Assembly (NCBI RefSeq): GCF_000190475.1
Contig: NZ_AEWH01000046.1
Span: 36,724-100,723 of the forward strand
Direction of reading: 5' to 3'
DNA: 64,000 nt
Source: Ornithinibacillus scapharcae TW25
Lineage (GTDB): Bacteria; Bacillota; Bacilli; Bacillales; Amphibacillaceae
The translations under genes were made by a program, and so were the position numbers. The notes beneath the pieces were generated by a model. That model was given only the letters and a program-made list of their open reading frames with translations. It was not told where the DNA came from and did no database searches. Positions 47,759 to 60,795 of the stretch are shown here, piece by piece; position 1 is the first letter of the stretch, and every line of letters begins with the position of its first letter.

Positions 47759-48205
47759 TTAATTCAAGAATTCTTGAACTAGTTTATTAATTGCAGCACC
47801 GTCAGCCTTTCCTTTAACCTTAGGCATAACTGCACTCATTACTTTACCCATATCTTTCTTTGAAGATGCACCAGTTTCTCGAATCGTTTCTTGAACTATT
47901 GCCGCTAGCTCTTCATCAGAAAGCTGCGCAGGCATATATTCTTGAATAATTTTGATTTCCATTTCAAGTTTTTCAACAAGATCTTCGCGTCCAGCTGATT
48001 TAAATTCTTGGAGGGAATCTTTTCTTTGTTTCAGTTCTCTTGATAAAATAGTCAAATCTTCGTCTTCTAACAAATCACTTTTACCAAGTTTAATCGATTC
48101 ATTCTGAATAGAAGCTTTCAACATGCGAATAACACTAAGTCTTTCTTTGTCTTTATTCTTCATTGCCTGCTTCATATCATCATTTAAACGTGTGAGTAAA
48201 GACAT
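47759..48205 (-). CDS. yqeY: YqeY / GatB-YqeY domain protein
   Basis: 148 residues, helical GatB/YqeY tail-domain protein ([15 protein letters not shown] end). Role possibly linked to tRNA-dependent amidation or a general tRNA-associated function; unsettled. Follows rpsU by 15 bases, as in B. subtilis. Confidence 0.93.
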   Translation of the reverse strand: MSLLTRLNDDMKQAMKNKDKERLSVIRMLKASIQNESIKLGKSDLLEDEDLTILSRELKQRKDSLQEFKSAGREDLVEKLEMEIKIIQEYMPAQLSDEELAAIVQETIRETGASSKKDMGKVMSAVMPKVKGKADGAAINKLVQEFLN

Positions 48206-48220
48206 TATCGAGCACCTTCT

Positions 48221-48397
48221 TTAGTATTTACGCTTTCTAGCAGCTTCAGATTTCTTTTTACGCTTAACGCTAGGTTTTTCATAGTGTTCACGCTTGCGAT
48301 ATTCTTGTAGTGTCCCACTTTTTGCAACACTACGTTTAAAGCGACGAAGAGCATCCTCAAGAGACTCGTTTTTACGAACGCGAGTTGTATTTGACAT
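48221..48397 (-). CDS. rpsU: 30S ribosomal protein S21
   Basis: 58-residue basic protein starting [20 protein letters not shown] and ending in a Lys/Arg-rich tail ([13 protein letters not shown]), which is S21. ATG 48397 has GGAGGG upstream. Needed in translation initiation on the small subunit. Together with yqeY it forms the rpsU-yqeY operon. Confidence 0.97.
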   Translation of the reverse strand: MSNTTRVRKNESLEDALRRFKRSVAKSGTLQEYRKREHYEKPSVKRKKKSEAARKRKY

Positions 48398-48435
48398 GCT
48401 AATTTCCCTCCCTCCGAAGCAAAAAAACAGATTCT

Positions 48436-48463
48436 AAAGGCATATGTATGTCACATGCCTTTT
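48436..48463 (-). terminator. possible terminator or leader hairpin before rpsU
   Basis: AAAGGCAT / ATGCCTTT stem between deoC and rpsU, followed 10 bases later by a T-run on the minus strand. Could end deoC. Confidence 0.5.
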
Positions 48464-48536
48464 GTAATTATAATATATTGCACCACATCGGTCAACTGAT
48501 AATTTTTATTAGCCCGTTTTTAAGAAGACTAGCTAA

Positions 48537-49208
48537 TTAATAATCAGAAGTACCTTGGTTCCCTTGAACAATAGCAACACCCGAGCTAGCACCAATTCTA
48601 GTTGCTCCAGCTTCAATCATTGCTTTAGCACCTGCTAAATCACGAACCCCACCAGAAGCCTTTACTCCCATATCAGGTCCTACTGTTTTACGCATTAAAG
48701 CAACATCTTCAATAGTTGCACCACCGCCAGAGAAGCCTGTAGAAGTCTTTACAAAGTCAGCTCCTGCCTCTTGCGCTAGTTTACTTGCTCGAACTTTTTC
48801 ATCATCAGATAGTAACGATGTTTCAATGATAACCTTTGTTAACGCCTTTCCTTTAGCAGCATCTACAACCGCTAGGATATCTTGTTTAACAAATTCATCA
48901 TTTCCCGCCTTAAGTTCCCCAATGTTAATGACCATATCAACTTCAGTAGCCCCATCAGAAATTGCTTGCTTTGTTTCAAATATTTTTGTCTCCGTTGATG
49001 TTGCTCCTAGTGGGAATCCAATAACCGTACATACTTTAACATTCGTATCTTTTAACTGTTCATAGCATAACGAAACCCAATGTGGGTTAACACAAACAGA
49101 TGCAAATTCAAACTCTTTTGCCTCTGCTACTATTTCTAAGATGCTTTCTTTTGTTGTATCCGGCTTTAGTAATGTGTGATCAATATATTTTGCTAAATTT
49201 TCTACCAT
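48537..49208 (-). CDS. deoC: deoxyribose-phosphate aldolase
   Basis: 223 residues. Breaks 2-deoxyribose-5-phosphate to glyceraldehyde-3-phosphate and acetaldehyde. The Schiff-base Lys lies in FVKTSTGF (about 151-158), and GVKASGGV contains the second active-site Lys. ATG 49208 has AGGGAG eight bases upstream. In B. subtilis deoC lies in the dra-nupC-pdp operon, so its place here between mtaB and rpsU is unusual. Confidence 0.95.
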   Translation of the reverse strand: MVENLAKYIDHTLLKPDTTKESILEIVAEAKEFEFASVCVNPHWVSLCYEQLKDTNVKVCTVIGFPLGATSTETKIFETKQAISDGATEVDMVINIGELKAGNDEFVKQDILAVVDAAKGKALTKVIIETSLLSDDEKVRASKLAQEAGADFVKTSTGFSGGGATIEDVALMRKTVGPDMGVKASGGVRDLAGAKAMIEAGATRIGASSGVAIVQGNQGTSDY

Positions 49209-49309
49209 TAACAAAACTCCCTTTTTAGTTGTACGTACCTCTTAGGTATCATAGCATTTTATTGGTGAAAAAGCTAACTATAATGTAGTGTAGACATTGC
49301 TTCTTTGAA

Positions 49310-49338
49310 AAATGCCCAGTCAGTATGACTAGGCATTT
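49310..49338 (-). terminator. intrinsic terminator after mtaB
   Basis: AAATGCC-AGTCA / TGACT-GGCATTT hairpin overlapping the mtaB stop, followed by T5 on the minus strand. Confidence 0.78.
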
Positions 49339-50684
49339 AATTTAATTTTACCGTGAGAAGCGAAATCCATGATTCGTACAAATGTACCTTTATTATATGG
49401 GTATCCAGATTTTGTGATTTTTACTCTTACTATTTTTCCAATCATATCTGGAGTTCCTTCAAATTTAACTTTCAAATAATTATCGGTATATCCAACTAAC
49501 ATATTTGGATTTTCATCTTCCGGTGAACGTTCTTCTGGGATGACTTCAAGTACTTCATTTTCATAACGTGAAGCATAAATTTTAGCTAATTCTTCTGATA
49601 AGTCAATCATGCGCTGAACTCGTTCATTTTTGACTTCTTCATCCACTTGGTCTTCCATTCTTGCTGCAGGAGTACCAGTTCTACGGGAGAATGGGAAAAC
49701 ATGCAACTCTGAGTAGCCAACTTTTTTGATGAAGCGATAAGTTTCCATGAATTCATCTTCAGTCTCACCAGGAAATCCTACAATTACATCAGAGGTGATG
49801 GCTAGATCAGGCAATGCTCTTTTAATTTTTTCTACTTTTTGATAGTAGAAATCAGTAGAATATTTTCTTCTCATTCGTTTAAGTACTGAATCTGATCCAG
49901 ATTGTAACGGAATATGTAAGTGACGCACTATTTTTTCCGACTGATCAAGGACTTCAATTACTTCATCTGTAATTTGACTTGCTTCAATCGACGAAATACG
50001 AATTCTCTCTAGTCCATTCACTTTTGTTTCGAGGTCACGTAGTAGCATGGCAAAGTTATAATCATTTAAATCCTCACCATACCCAGCTGTGTGTATACCT
50101 GTAAGAACAATCTCTTTATAACCCGCATCGACTAATTTTTGCGCTTGACTTAAAACACTTTCCGGGTCACGAGAGCGTAGTAATCCCCTTGACCAAGGAA
50201 TTATACAAAAAGTACAGAAATTGTTACAACCCTCTTGGATTTTTAATGAAGCACGAGTTCTATCCGTAAACTCTGGTACATCCATTTCTTCGAACACACG
50301 GTTTTTCATGATATTGGACACACCATTAATCGGCTCTTTCGTCTTCTTATGCTCTTCAATATATTGAATCATGTTTTTACGGTCTTGGGTACCGACAACT
50401 ATATCCACTCCAGGGATTTCTAATATTTCTCCTGGTGAAGTTTGCGCATAACAACCTGTAACACAAACAATTGCATCTGGATTTTTCCGTACAGCACGTC
50501 TAATAATCTGTCTACTTTTTTTATCTCCAGAATTCGTAACTGTACAAGTGTTAATAACATAAACATCAGAGTTATGATCAAAGTCTACACGATCATATCC
50601 TTGATCCATAAACATACGCCATATTCCTTCTGTTTCATAATGGTTCACTTTACATCCTAATGTATGAAATGCTACTGTTGGCAT
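49329..50684 (-). CDS. mtaB: tRNA (N6-threonylcarbamoyladenosine-37) methylthiotransferase MtaB
   Basis: 451 residues, radical-SAM methylthiotransferase. N-terminal UPF0004 cluster cysteines (HTLGCKVN, NTCTVTN, VTGCYAQ), radical-SAM GCNNFCTFCIIPWSRG, and C-terminal TRAM domain. Overlaps the end of rsmE by 13 bases. Forms ms2t6A37 in tRNA. Confidence 0.96.
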   Translation of the reverse strand: MPTVAFHTLGCKVNHYETEGIWRMFMDQGYDRVDFDHNSDVYVINTCTVTNSGDKKSRQIIRRAVRKNPDAIVCVTGCYAQTSPGEILEIPGVDIVVGTQDRKNMIQYIEEHKKTKEPINGVSNIMKNRVFEEMDVPEFTDRTRASLKIQEGCNNFCTFCIIPWSRGLLRSRDPESVLSQAQKLVDAGYKEIVLTGIHTAGYGEDLNDYNFAMLLRDLETKVNGLERIRISSIEASQITDEVIEVLDQSEKIVRHLHIPLQSGSDSVLKRMRRKYSTDFYYQKVEKIKRALPDLAITSDVIVGFPGETEDEFMETYRFIKKVGYSELHVFPFSRRTGTPAARMEDQVDEEVKNERVQRMIDLSEELAKIYASRYENEVLEVIPEERSPEDENPNMLVGYTDNYLKVKFEGTPDMIGKIVRVKITKSGYPYNKGTFVRIMDFASHGKIKLNA

Positions 50685-51442
50685 GATTGCCCCTCCAATT
50701 CCTCCATATGATACGATATACTCGCAAGTCCGTATAGAGCAGCCGTTTCGGTCCTTAGAATTCTAGGACCAAATCGCACCGGGATAAAGTGGTGCTTCTT
50801 TAAGGTGATGACCTCCTGTGGGGAAAATCCACCCTCAGGGCCTACACAAATCAACACCCTATCTCCCATATTAAGCTTACTTACTACGGTTGCAAACGAT
50901 TGAAATTCATTCGTTTTCGCCTCTTCTTCATAAGCAAAGATTTTCACCTGATACGATTCACTTTCAACCAATAATTCTTGTAAATCCATAGCAGGTTTAA
51001 TCTCCGGTAAATGATTACGATGCGATTGCTCACTTGCTTCCTTCACAATCTTTGCAAAGCGAGTAATTTTTTTTTCTGCTTTCTTGACATCCCATTTCAC
51101 AACAGACCGCTCTGCCTGAAAAGGGATAAACCCTGAAGCACCTAGCTCCGTTCCTTTTTGAAGGACTAGATCCATTTTGTCTCCTTTAGGGAGACCTTGT
51201 GCAATTGTAACATAAACAGGTAGTTCGGATTCTTTTTCAATCCATTCCTCCACCTCGGCTATAACCATACTATCCTTTATATCAATTATCCTACAGATGG
51301 CTCCTTTAGAGCTTTTCGGATTACATATGATTCTATCATCTTGTTGCATACGCATTACTCTAATAATATGGTGTGCATCGTCACCTGTAATGGTCACTCG
51401 ATTATTCTTCCATTGATCATCTGGAATAAAGTATCTCTGCAT
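50672..51442 (-). CDS. rsmE: 16S rRNA (uracil1498-N3)-methyltransferase RsmE
   Basis: 256-residue SPOUT methyltransferase. The knot motifs VCVGPEGGFS-type (residues near 200) and ILRTETAALYGL are intact, and the N-terminal PUA-like domain holds HHIIRVMR. Ends overlapping mtaB; starts about 10 bases after prmA. Confidence 0.95.
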   Translation of the reverse strand: MQRYFIPDDQWKNNRVTITGDDAHHIIRVMRMQQDDRIICNPKSSKGAICRIIDIKDSMVIAEVEEWIEKESELPVYVTIAQGLPKGDKMDLVLQKGTELGASGFIPFQAERSVVKWDVKKAEKKITRFAKIVKEASEQSHRNHLPEIKPAMDLQELLVESESYQVKIFAYEEEAKTNEFQSFATVVSKLNMGDRVLICVGPEGGFSPQEVITLKKHHFIPVRFGPRILRTETAALYGLASISYHMEELEGQSCQQ

Positions 51443-51452
51443 GAATTAGCAC

Positions 51453-52391
51453 CTACTTTTTAAGAGCTATTATAGAAACCCAATCCTCTAGTTCATTAAT
51501 TTCTATAATTTCAAAACCTTGATTTTCCAGCTTTTCTATTACCATTTGTTTTTTTGTTTGGATAATTCCAGAAGTGATAAAATATCCACCTTCCACAAGG
51601 TTTGTCCATGCATCATCGATAAATCGTACAATTATCTCTGCTAAGATGTTGGAAACAACAATATCTGCTTTTATCGATACGTTCGACATGAGATTATTTT
51701 GTTTCACCTTAACAGCATCCTGGACTTTATTCACTTTTATGTTTAACTCGGTGCTCTTAACCGCTACTTCATCTAAATCATATGCATAAATATCCTTTGC
51801 TCCAAGAAGTGCAGATGCAATACTAAGTACACCTGAACCACATCCAACATCAATAACTGTTTCATTACCCTTTATATACTTTTCTAAAGCTTGTAGAGTT
51901 AACACAGTAGTTGGATGAGTACCAGTTCCAAATGCCATACCTGGATCTAACTCTATCACAATTTCATTAGATGATTTTTGTGTATAGTCTTCCCATGTAG
52001 GGGTTATTGTAATCTTTTCGGATACTTTAACAGGTTTATAATATTTTTTCCAAGCAGTCGCCCAATCTTCCTCATTGACTTCACTTAAGGTAACTTGATT
52101 TGGACCTAGATCAATATCAAACGTGATAAGATTATTGATGGACTGCTTAATTTCTTCAACCGTTTCTCCTAAAAAACTATTAAAAGGAAGATAGGCCTTG
52201 ATATATACGCCTTCTTCAGGATAGTCATTTTCGTTTAGTTCATATATTTCGCCAAATACATTCTCCCGATCAATGGTTAAATCAACAGGGTCTTCAATAA
52301 CAACTCCACTAGCACCATTTTCATGTAAAATATTCGAAATTGGTTCGATCGCTTCATTTGTTGTATGGATACATATTTCTGACCATTTCAA
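51453..52391 (-). CDS. prmA: ribosomal protein L11 methyltransferase
   Basis: 312 residues. SAM-binding motif VDVGCGSGVLSIASALLGA near 178-196, with GMAFGTGTHPTT and NILAEIIVRF later. Methylates ribosomal protein L11. Belongs to the dnaJ-prmA-rsmE-mtaB run; 77 bases after dnaJ. Confidence 0.96.
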   Translation of the reverse strand: MKWSEICIHTTNEAIEPISNILHENGASGVVIEDPVDLTIDRENVFGEIYELNENDYPEEGVYIKAYLPFNSFLGETVEEIKQSINNLITFDIDLGPNQVTLSEVNEEDWATAWKKYYKPVKVSEKITITPTWEDYTQKSSNEIVIELDPGMAFGTGTHPTTVLTLQALEKYIKGNETVIDVGCGSGVLSIASALLGAKDIYAYDLDEVAVKSTELNIKVNKVQDAVKVKQNNLMSNVSIKADIVVSNILAEIIVRFIDDAWTNLVEGGYFITSGIIQTKKQMVIEKLENQGFEIIEINELEDWVSIIALKK

Positions 52392-52467
52392 ACGAATCTC
52401 ACTCTTTTCCTAATTGTATTGATGTACTTCAATCTAATTGAAACACATTATGTAAATGGGGATAGAA

Positions 52468-53595
52468 TTAATCCCCTTTAAAAGCTCTTTTAAACCGTTG
52501 GAAAAGTGAATCATCTTGTTCTTCTATCGAGTTATTTCCAGCTATTTCATTGAACTCTCGTAATAGGTCCTTCTGACGTTCTGATAATTTAGTCGGTGTG
52601 ACTACTCGTACTTTGATATGTTGGTCACCTTGACCATATCCTCTTACATTTGGTGCTCCTTTTCCTTTTAAACGGAATGTTTTACCTGTTTGTGTACCAG
52701 CAGGTATTTTTAGTTTCACTTTCCCATGAACGGTTGGCACCTCTACCTCATCACCAAGTGCAGCCTGGGTAAATGTTAAAGGTAACTCACAGAAAATATT
52801 GTCTCCTTCACGCATGAAAAAGTCATGTTTTCTTACTTGTATCACAACATACAAGTCACCAGCTGGTCCTCCGTTTTTACCTGGCTCCCCTTTACCAGCT
52901 ACACGGATTTGTTGCCCTTCATCAATACCGGCAGGAATGTTAATATGAATTTTTTTATTCTTTTTCACCGTACCTTTTCCAGTACAAGTAGTACACTTCT
53001 CCGCAATAATCTTTCCAGTACCACTACAATGATGACATGCTCTTCGATTCACAACTCTACCAAAAGGTGTGTTTTGCTCTGTGTTTAATTGTCCACTACC
53101 ATTACAATGGGAACAAGTAGTTGGTTTTGTACCAGGCTTTGCACCTGAACCATGACACGTTTGACACTCTTCTTCTTTTGGTATAACAATGTCTGTTTCC
53201 TTACCAAAGATAGCCTCTTCAAAGTCTAGTACCATTGTATATTGTAAATCTGCTCCTTGTTGTGGCGCATTCGGATCTCTTCTTCTACCACCGCCACCAA
53301 AGAACATGTCAAATATATCACCAAACCCACCAAAGTCTTGAGCACCACTGAAGCCACCAAAACCTTGACCACCATTCATCCCTGCATGCCCAAATTGATC
53401 GTACTGAGCACGTTTTTGATCATTTGATAGTGTTTCATAAGCTTCCTTCACTTCTTTAAACTTTTCAGCAGCATCTGGCTCTTTATTTACATCAGGATGG
53501 TATTGTCGAGCTAGCTTCCGATATGATTTTTTTATTTCTTCTTTAGATGCACTTTTTTCGACACCTAAGACTTCGTAATAATCTCGTTTTGACAC
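52468..53595 (-). CDS. dnaJ: chaperone DnaJ
   Basis: 375 residues: J domain with HPD (YHPDVN), Gly/Phe-rich segment ([13 protein letters not shown]), four CxxCxGxG zinc repeats and the C-terminal substrate domains. Works with DnaK and GrpE. Downstream of dnaK with a terminator and a repeat between, so partial read-through or its own promoter is likely. Confidence 0.98.
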   Translation of the reverse strand: MSKRDYYEVLGVEKSASKEEIKKSYRKLARQYHPDVNKEPDAAEKFKEVKEAYETLSNDQKRAQYDQFGHAGMNGGQGFGGFSGAQDFGGFGDIFDMFFGGGGRRRDPNAPQQGADLQYTMVLDFEEAIFGKETDIVIPKEEECQTCHGSGAKPGTKPTTCSHCNGSGQLNTEQNTPFGRVVNRRACHHCSGTGKIIAEKCTTCTGKGTVKKNKKIHINIPAGIDEGQQIRVAGKGEPGKNGGPAGDLYVVIQVRKHDFFMREGDNIFCELPLTFTQAALGDEVEVPTVHGKVKLKIPAGTQTGKTFRLKGKGAPNVRGYGQGDQHIKVRVVTPTKLSERQKDLLREFNEIAGNNSIEEQDDSLFQRFKRAFKGD

Positions 53596-53751
53596 TGTGT
53601 ATCACTCTCCCGAATCACTTTCACATAAAGTAAATCATAACATTAATAACATTCTACTGGCAAATGGTTATAGCCCAAATTCATGAGCTTTTTCTTTAAT
53701 TCAAGGTTCCTATTCAACGTAAAAAACTCACAACCGATTGCATTTTGCGAA

Positions 53752-53805
53752 TGAGCTAGTTTTTCTTATGCAGGTGAGAAAGAATTTTATACTTTCTTAT
53801 CTGCC
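53752..53805 (+). repeat. dispersed intergenic repeat, copy B
   Basis: Between dnaK and dnaJ. Shares CTAGTTTTTCTTATGCAGG, then TGAGAAAG, a T-rich centre and ACTTTCTTA with copies A and C. Confidence 0.7.
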
Positions 53806-53807
53806 AA

Positions 53808-53846
53808 AAAAGTCAAAGCCAAGGAGGTCCTGACTTTGACTTTTAT
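53808..53846 (-). terminator. intrinsic terminator after dnaK
   Basis: AAAGTCAAAG / CTTTGACTTTT stem, followed by T-rich sequence on the minus strand. Confidence 0.8.
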
Positions 53847-53861
53847 TAGAACTCTATTCAC

Positions 53862-56293
<2,432 letters not shown>

Positions 56294-56311
56294 TCCAAGC
56301 ACCTCCAACTT

Positions 56312-57343
56312 CTATCCGTTGTTTTTATACCATAAATACAACGCATCTGTCATTTCATTTGATAATGCATTCAACAACGTAATTACTTTTCGATATTCCA
56401 TTCTGGTAGGTCCAATTAAAGCTATAGTACCCATTTTTTCACTACCAAATTGATAGGATGCAGTAATCAAACTAAAATCCTTTATTTCTTCAATTTTATT
56501 CTCATTTCCTATTGTTACTTTAATACCATGTTGTGAAGTTTTTAATAAATTCACCACTTGGTCCTCGTTTTCCATCATTTGATAGAAGGAGCGAATCTTA
56601 TTAACATCCGTAAACTCAGGCTGATTTAAGAGATTGGTCTTGCCTCCAAAGTAGAGTTTAACAGGTTGCTCTTGAAAGAAAGCTGATTGAAGATAATTAA
56701 AAGACTTTTCAAAATCCTGCACATATTTTCTCATTAATGATACAACCTCTGTCGTCAATAACTCTGGCAGTCTTGCAAGTGAGACACCTTTTAATCGCTC
56801 ATTTAAAATATTGACTATTTTCTCTAGATCGGACGGGCTTATTTCAGCCGGTATCGTAAATGAGCGGTGTTCGACATGACCTGTATCAGTCACTAAAATC
56901 GCAACAGCAGAGTGATCGGTTAGTGTTACAATTTGTAGTTGCTTTACTTTCGTTTCAAAAACTTCTGGACCTAAGATGATGGATGTATAATTTGTTAAAT
57001 CCGACAACACCTCAGCCGACTTTTGTACAAGCTTCTCAAATTCAATAAACTCCCCATGGATAAGGTCTTTCATAATATTGAGATTCCTATTATCAATTGT
57101 CGGGCCTATCACATGGTCTACATAGTAACGGTATCCCTTTTCAGAAGGAACACGTCCTGAAGAGGAATGAGTTTTCACTAAATACCCCATTTCTTCCAGG
57201 TCCGCCATTACATTTCGTATTGTGGCCGCACTAAAGTTTATCTCATCTTTCTTTGATATAGCTCGTGATCCAACCGGGTGAGCAGACTCAATGAAATCAT
57301 CAATAATAACTTGCAATATCAAAAGTTGTCTGTCTGTTAACAT
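56312..57343 (-). CDS. hrcA: heat-inducible transcriptional repressor HrcA
   Basis: 343 residues: N-terminal winged HTH (RQLLILQVIIDDFIESAHPVGSR, AATIRNVMADLEEMGYL) and GAF-like dimer domain. Binds CIRCE; a CIRCE copy lies just upstream. First gene of hrcA-grpE-dnaK-dnaJ. Confidence 0.97.
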   Translation of the reverse strand: MLTDRQLLILQVIIDDFIESAHPVGSRAISKKDEINFSAATIRNVMADLEEMGYLVKTHSSSGRVPSEKGYRYYVDHVIGPTIDNRNLNIMKDLIHGEFIEFEKLVQKSAEVLSDLTNYTSIILGPEVFETKVKQLQIVTLTDHSAVAILVTDTGHVEHRSFTIPAEISPSDLEKIVNILNERLKGVSLARLPELLTTEVVSLMRKYVQDFEKSFNYLQSAFFQEQPVKLYFGGKTNLLNQPEFTDVNKIRSFYQMMENEDQVVNLLKTSQHGIKVTIGNENKIEEIKDFSLITASYQFGSEKMGTIALIGPTRMEYRKVITLLNALSNEMTDALYLWYKNNG

Positions 57344-57358
57344 TAATGATCACCCCTG

Positions 57359-57385
57359 TTAGCACTCTCGAATGTCGAGTGCTAA
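57359..57385 (-). promoter_or_regulatory. CIRCE operator
   Basis: TTAGCACTC-N9-GAGTGCTAA, a perfect CIRCE inverted repeat 16 bases upstream of the hrcA start. Confidence 0.97.
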
Positions 57386-57395
57386 TTATACTAAT

Positions 57396-57424
57396 AAATT
57401 ATCAAATCCTTATTTTTTTGTCAA
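57396..57424 (-). promoter_or_regulatory. sigma-A promoter of hrcA
   Basis: Minus strand TTGACA (57419-57424), 17-base spacer, TAATTT (57396-57401), with CIRCE downstream. The -35 lies inside the 3' end of hemW. Confidence 0.75.
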
Positions 57425-58579
57425 TGCTATTGCCTCTAAATCCTCATCTTCTAACAAAAAGTACTCAAATACGTCATTACCGAACAGAACCCCATGTTCC
57501 GATAGATGTAACGTTTCTTTGTCTTCTATTAACCAACCTTTTTGTACAAGATGCGCAATCTCGTCTTTAAATAATACTTCATGCGAAAAACCAAATTTAG
57601 TTTGGAAATCTACTTTATTAATTCCCTCTAACTTTCGCAATCCTAAGAATAATTCTTCCTCAATTCGTTCTTTTAATCCAATTGACTCTACTTTTAATAA
57701 CGGCTTTCCATCTTCTTTCGCTTGCTTGATATAAGCTGGGATTGGTCGTATATTAAGTGTACGTTTCCCTGGAAGATAGCCACTAGCCCCAGCTCCAAAT
57801 CCCCAGTAGTAATCATTATTCCAGTATGTTAAATTATGCTTACTCTCATATCCCGACTTCGCAAAATTACTTATTTCATACTGATTCAGACCACTTTGTT
57901 TCATTTTCTGTTTAAGAATTTCATACATGCTAACTTCTTCTTCTTGTTGTGGACGATGTAACTGCCCTTTTTTATGTCGATTATAGAAAATGGTCTTTGG
58001 CTCTATCTGTAAAGAATAAGCCGAATAATGTGGAAGCCCGAACGATAAGGCTTCTGTTACTGTACGCCCGAAATGTTCGGCGGTTTGGTGTGGTAGAGAA
58101 TAGATTAAGTCCAAGCTGATATTCGTAATACCATACTTTTGTAGTAATTCAACAGTTTTGTATACATCTTTTACTCGATGTGCACGACCTAGTTCTTTTA
58201 ACATCACATCGTCAAAAACTTGAACCCCTAAAGAAACTCGATTTATCCCGAAGTCTTTTAATAACTTCGCCTTCTCTTCATCAAAATCGCCTGGATTCGC
58301 CTCGATGGTATATTCCTCACAATTATACACATCAAATTTCTTCTCAATGAACGATAGTAAAGTTCTTAGCTGAGACGTGGTCAGCGCTGTAGGTGTGCCG
58401 CCTCCAATAAATATTGTCTTTACAGGATTTTTCTCACCTAGAACCTGCGTATTAATTTCGTTTGCCAATGCATCTAAATAATCCGTTGCCATTTGTTCAT
58501 CATAGAAGATCTTAGTGAAATCACAATAATGACATATATGCTGACAAAATGGTATATGGATATATACTGATTGAATCAT
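57410..58579 (-). CDS. hemW: radical SAM family haem chaperone HemW
   Basis: 389 residues with radical-SAM cluster CQHICHYCDF (CxxxCxxC) and the C-terminal HemN domain. HemW proteins are haem chaperones, not true coproporphyrinogen oxidases. Starts near lepA, with a repeat and terminator between; its end holds the hrcA promoter. Confidence 0.94.
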   Translation of the reverse strand: MIQSVYIHIPFCQHICHYCDFTKIFYDEQMATDYLDALANEINTQVLGEKNPVKTIFIGGGTPTALTTSQLRTLLSFIEKKFDVYNCEEYTIEANPGDFDEEKAKLLKDFGINRVSLGVQVFDDVMLKELGRAHRVKDVYKTVELLQKYGITNISLDLIYSLPHQTAEHFGRTVTEALSFGLPHYSAYSLQIEPKTIFYNRHKKGQLHRPQQEEEVSMYEILKQKMKQSGLNQYEISNFAKSGYESKHNLTYWNNDYYWGFGAGASGYLPGKRTLNIRPIPAYIKQAKEDGKPLLKVESIGLKERIEEELFLGLRKLEGINKVDFQTKFGFSHEVLFKDEIAHLVQKGWLIEDKETLHLSEHGVLFGNDVFEYFLLEDEDLEAIALTKK

Positions 58580-58690
58580 ATGGATTTATCTCCTAACTAA
58601 TATGGGTTAACAACTCAAGTTTTTTCACATTTATTCCTAACAGATGTTTCGGGCTCTCAGAAGAACTCGCATTCTCTCGTTCTTTTCAAT

Positions 58691-58744
58691 CGTGCTAGTT
58701 TTTCTTAAGCAGGCAAGAAAGATTTTTGTACTTTCCAAACTGAC
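58691..58744 (+). repeat. dispersed intergenic repeat, copy C
   Basis: Between lepA and hemW. Shares GCTAGTTTTTCTTAAGCAGG, AAGAAAG, a T-rich centre and ACTTTC with copies A and B. Confidence 0.65.
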
Positions 58745-58746
58745 TA

Positions 58747-58793
58747 AAAAAAGAAAAGGAAAAACTTCAAAAAAGTTCTTCCACTTTTCTTTC
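58747..58793 (-). terminator. intrinsic terminator after lepA
   Basis: Imperfect long hairpin (AAGAAAAGTGG ... CCTTTTCTTTTTTT on the minus strand), ending in T-run. Confidence 0.75.
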
Positions 58794-60602
58794 TTATTCA
58801 TCATCCATTTTTAACACAGCCATGAACGCTTCTTGTGGAACTTCGACTGAACCAACCATCTTCATTCGCTTTTTACCTTCTTTTTGCTTCTCTAGTAATT
58901 TACGCTTACGGGAAATGTCTCCACCATAACATTTTGCTAATACGTTTTTACGCATGGCTTTTATGGTTGATCTAGCGACAATTTTATTCCCGATGGCTGC
59001 CTGAACAGGCACTTCAAATTGCTGTCTTGGAATGAGTTCCTTTAGTTTTTCCACTATTTGTTTTCCTCGATCATAAGCAAAGTCTTTATGAACAATAAAC
59101 GATAATGCATCAATCGTATCACTATTTAACAGAATATCCATCTTAACTAATTTAGATGGTTGGTACCCTATTAATTCATAGTCAAATGAGGCATAACCTT
59201 TTGTATTCGATTTTAGCTGATCAAAGAAATCGTATACGATTTCAGATAGTGGAATATGATAGATAACATTAACTCGAATATCATCTAGATACTCCATATC
59301 AATAAATTGCCCCCGCTTTTTCTGAGCAATTTCCATTACTGCTCCTACATAGTCGTTTGGTACCATGATAGTCGCTTTTACATATGGTTCTCTAATTTCT
59401 TGAATTTTTTGTGGATCTGGCATCATCGACGGATTATCAATCGTAATTAATTCGCCATCTGTTTGCTCTACTTCATAAACAACACTCGGCGCTGTCGTAA
59501 TTAGGTCAATTTTGAATTCACGCTCGATTCGTTCCTGAATAATTTCCATATGGAGTAGACCCAGAAAACCACAACGGAAACCAAATCCTAATGCTTGAGA
59601 CGTTTCTGCTTCATATTGCAATGCAGAATCATTTAACTCCAAACGCTCTAATGCTTCACGTAAATCATTATACTTGTTGGAGTCTACAGGATAGAGTCCA
59701 CAAAAGACCATTGGATTAAGACGTCTATATCCAGGTAAAGGCTCTTTTGCTGGGTTATTTGCCAGCGTAATCGTATCCCCAACTGTCGTATCTCCTACAT
59801 TTTTAATGGACGCTGTAATATATCCAACATCCCCTACGTTCAATTCCTTTAGTGGAAGTTGTTTCGGTGTAAACACACCTACTTCATTGACTTCGAACTC
59901 TTTACCAGTAGCCATCATTTGGATACGGTCCCCGACTTTAACAGAACCCTCTTTAATACAAACATATGCTACTACTCCACGATAAGAATCGTATAACGAG
60001 TCAAATATTAATGCTTTTAGTGGTTCTTCTGGATCTCCAGCAGGTGGTGGAACAGCTTCAGTAATTCTCTCCAGAATATCTTCTATACCAATATTTGCTT
60101 TAGCAGAAGCAAGTATAACATCATCCGGGTCAATACCAAGCAAGTCTTCTAGTTCTTTCTTTACTCGATCAGGATCTGCACTCGGTAAATCAATTTTATT
60201 AATAACCGGGATAATTTCCAAATCATTATCCAGTGCAAGATATAAGTTTGCTAAAGTCTGCGCCTCAATACCTTGAGCGGCATCTACTACAAGAATTGCC
60301 CCTTCACATGCAGCTAAACTTCTAGAAACCTCATATGTAAAATCGACGTGTCCTGGCGTATCAATTAAATGGAATGTAAAGTCTTCTCCACTTTTGCTTT
60401 TATAGTGTAACTGTACAGCATTTAATTTGATTGTTATTCCACGTTCTCTTTCCAAGTCCATTGCATCAAGCAATTGCTCCTTCATTTCACGCTTTGATAC
60501 CGTTTGGGTATTCTCTAATATTCGGTCTGCTAATGTTGATTTCCCGTGGTCAATATGAGCAATAATAGAAAAATTACGTACATTATCTTGTTTTCTAGCC
60601 AT
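58794..60602 (-). CDS. lepA: elongation factor 4 (LepA)
   Basis: 602 residues. GTPase motifs [24 protein letters not shown]; domains II, III, V and the LepA-specific C-terminal domain ([16 protein letters not shown]). Translational GTPase that acts on ribosomes during stress or initiation. Follows yqxA. Confidence 0.98.
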   Translation of the reverse strand: MARKQDNVRNFSIIAHIDHGKSTLADRILENTQTVSKREMKEQLLDAMDLERERGITIKLNAVQLHYKSKSGEDFTFHLIDTPGHVDFTYEVSRSLAACEGAILVVDAAQGIEAQTLANLYLALDNDLEIIPVINKIDLPSADPDRVKKELEDLLGIDPDDVILASAKANIGIEDILERITEAVPPPAGDPEEPLKALIFDSLYDSYRGVVAYVCIKEGSVKVGDRIQMMATGKEFEVNEVGVFTPKQLPLKELNVGDVGYITASIKNVGDTTVGDTITLANNPAKEPLPGYRRLNPMVFCGLYPVDSNKYNDLREALERLELNDSALQYEAETSQALGFGFRCGFLGLLHMEIIQERIEREFKIDLITTAPSVVYEVEQTDGELITIDNPSMMPDPQKIQEIREPYVKATIMVPNDYVGAVMEIAQKKRGQFIDMEYLDDIRVNVIYHIPLSEIVYDFFDQLKSNTKGYASFDYELIGYQPSKLVKMDILLNSDTIDALSFIVHKDFAYDRGKQIVEKLKELIPRQQFEVPVQAAIGNKIVARSTIKAMRKNVLAKCYGGDISRKRKLLEKQKEGKKRMKMVGSVEVPQEAFMAVLKMDDE

Positions 60603-60795
60603 TCGTGCGGTTCACTCCTAATCCTTTACCATAAACAGTAAAAGAACAAATTTAATTCTAACTATGTATATAAATTCGTTTAATTGCTAGGATGATTATA
60701 GCAATTGACACACTGAGTTTCAAGAAAGAGTTGCTAGTAAATAAGAAATAAAGAAAGAGCCACCACCATAATCAGTAGTGACCCAATTGTACACA

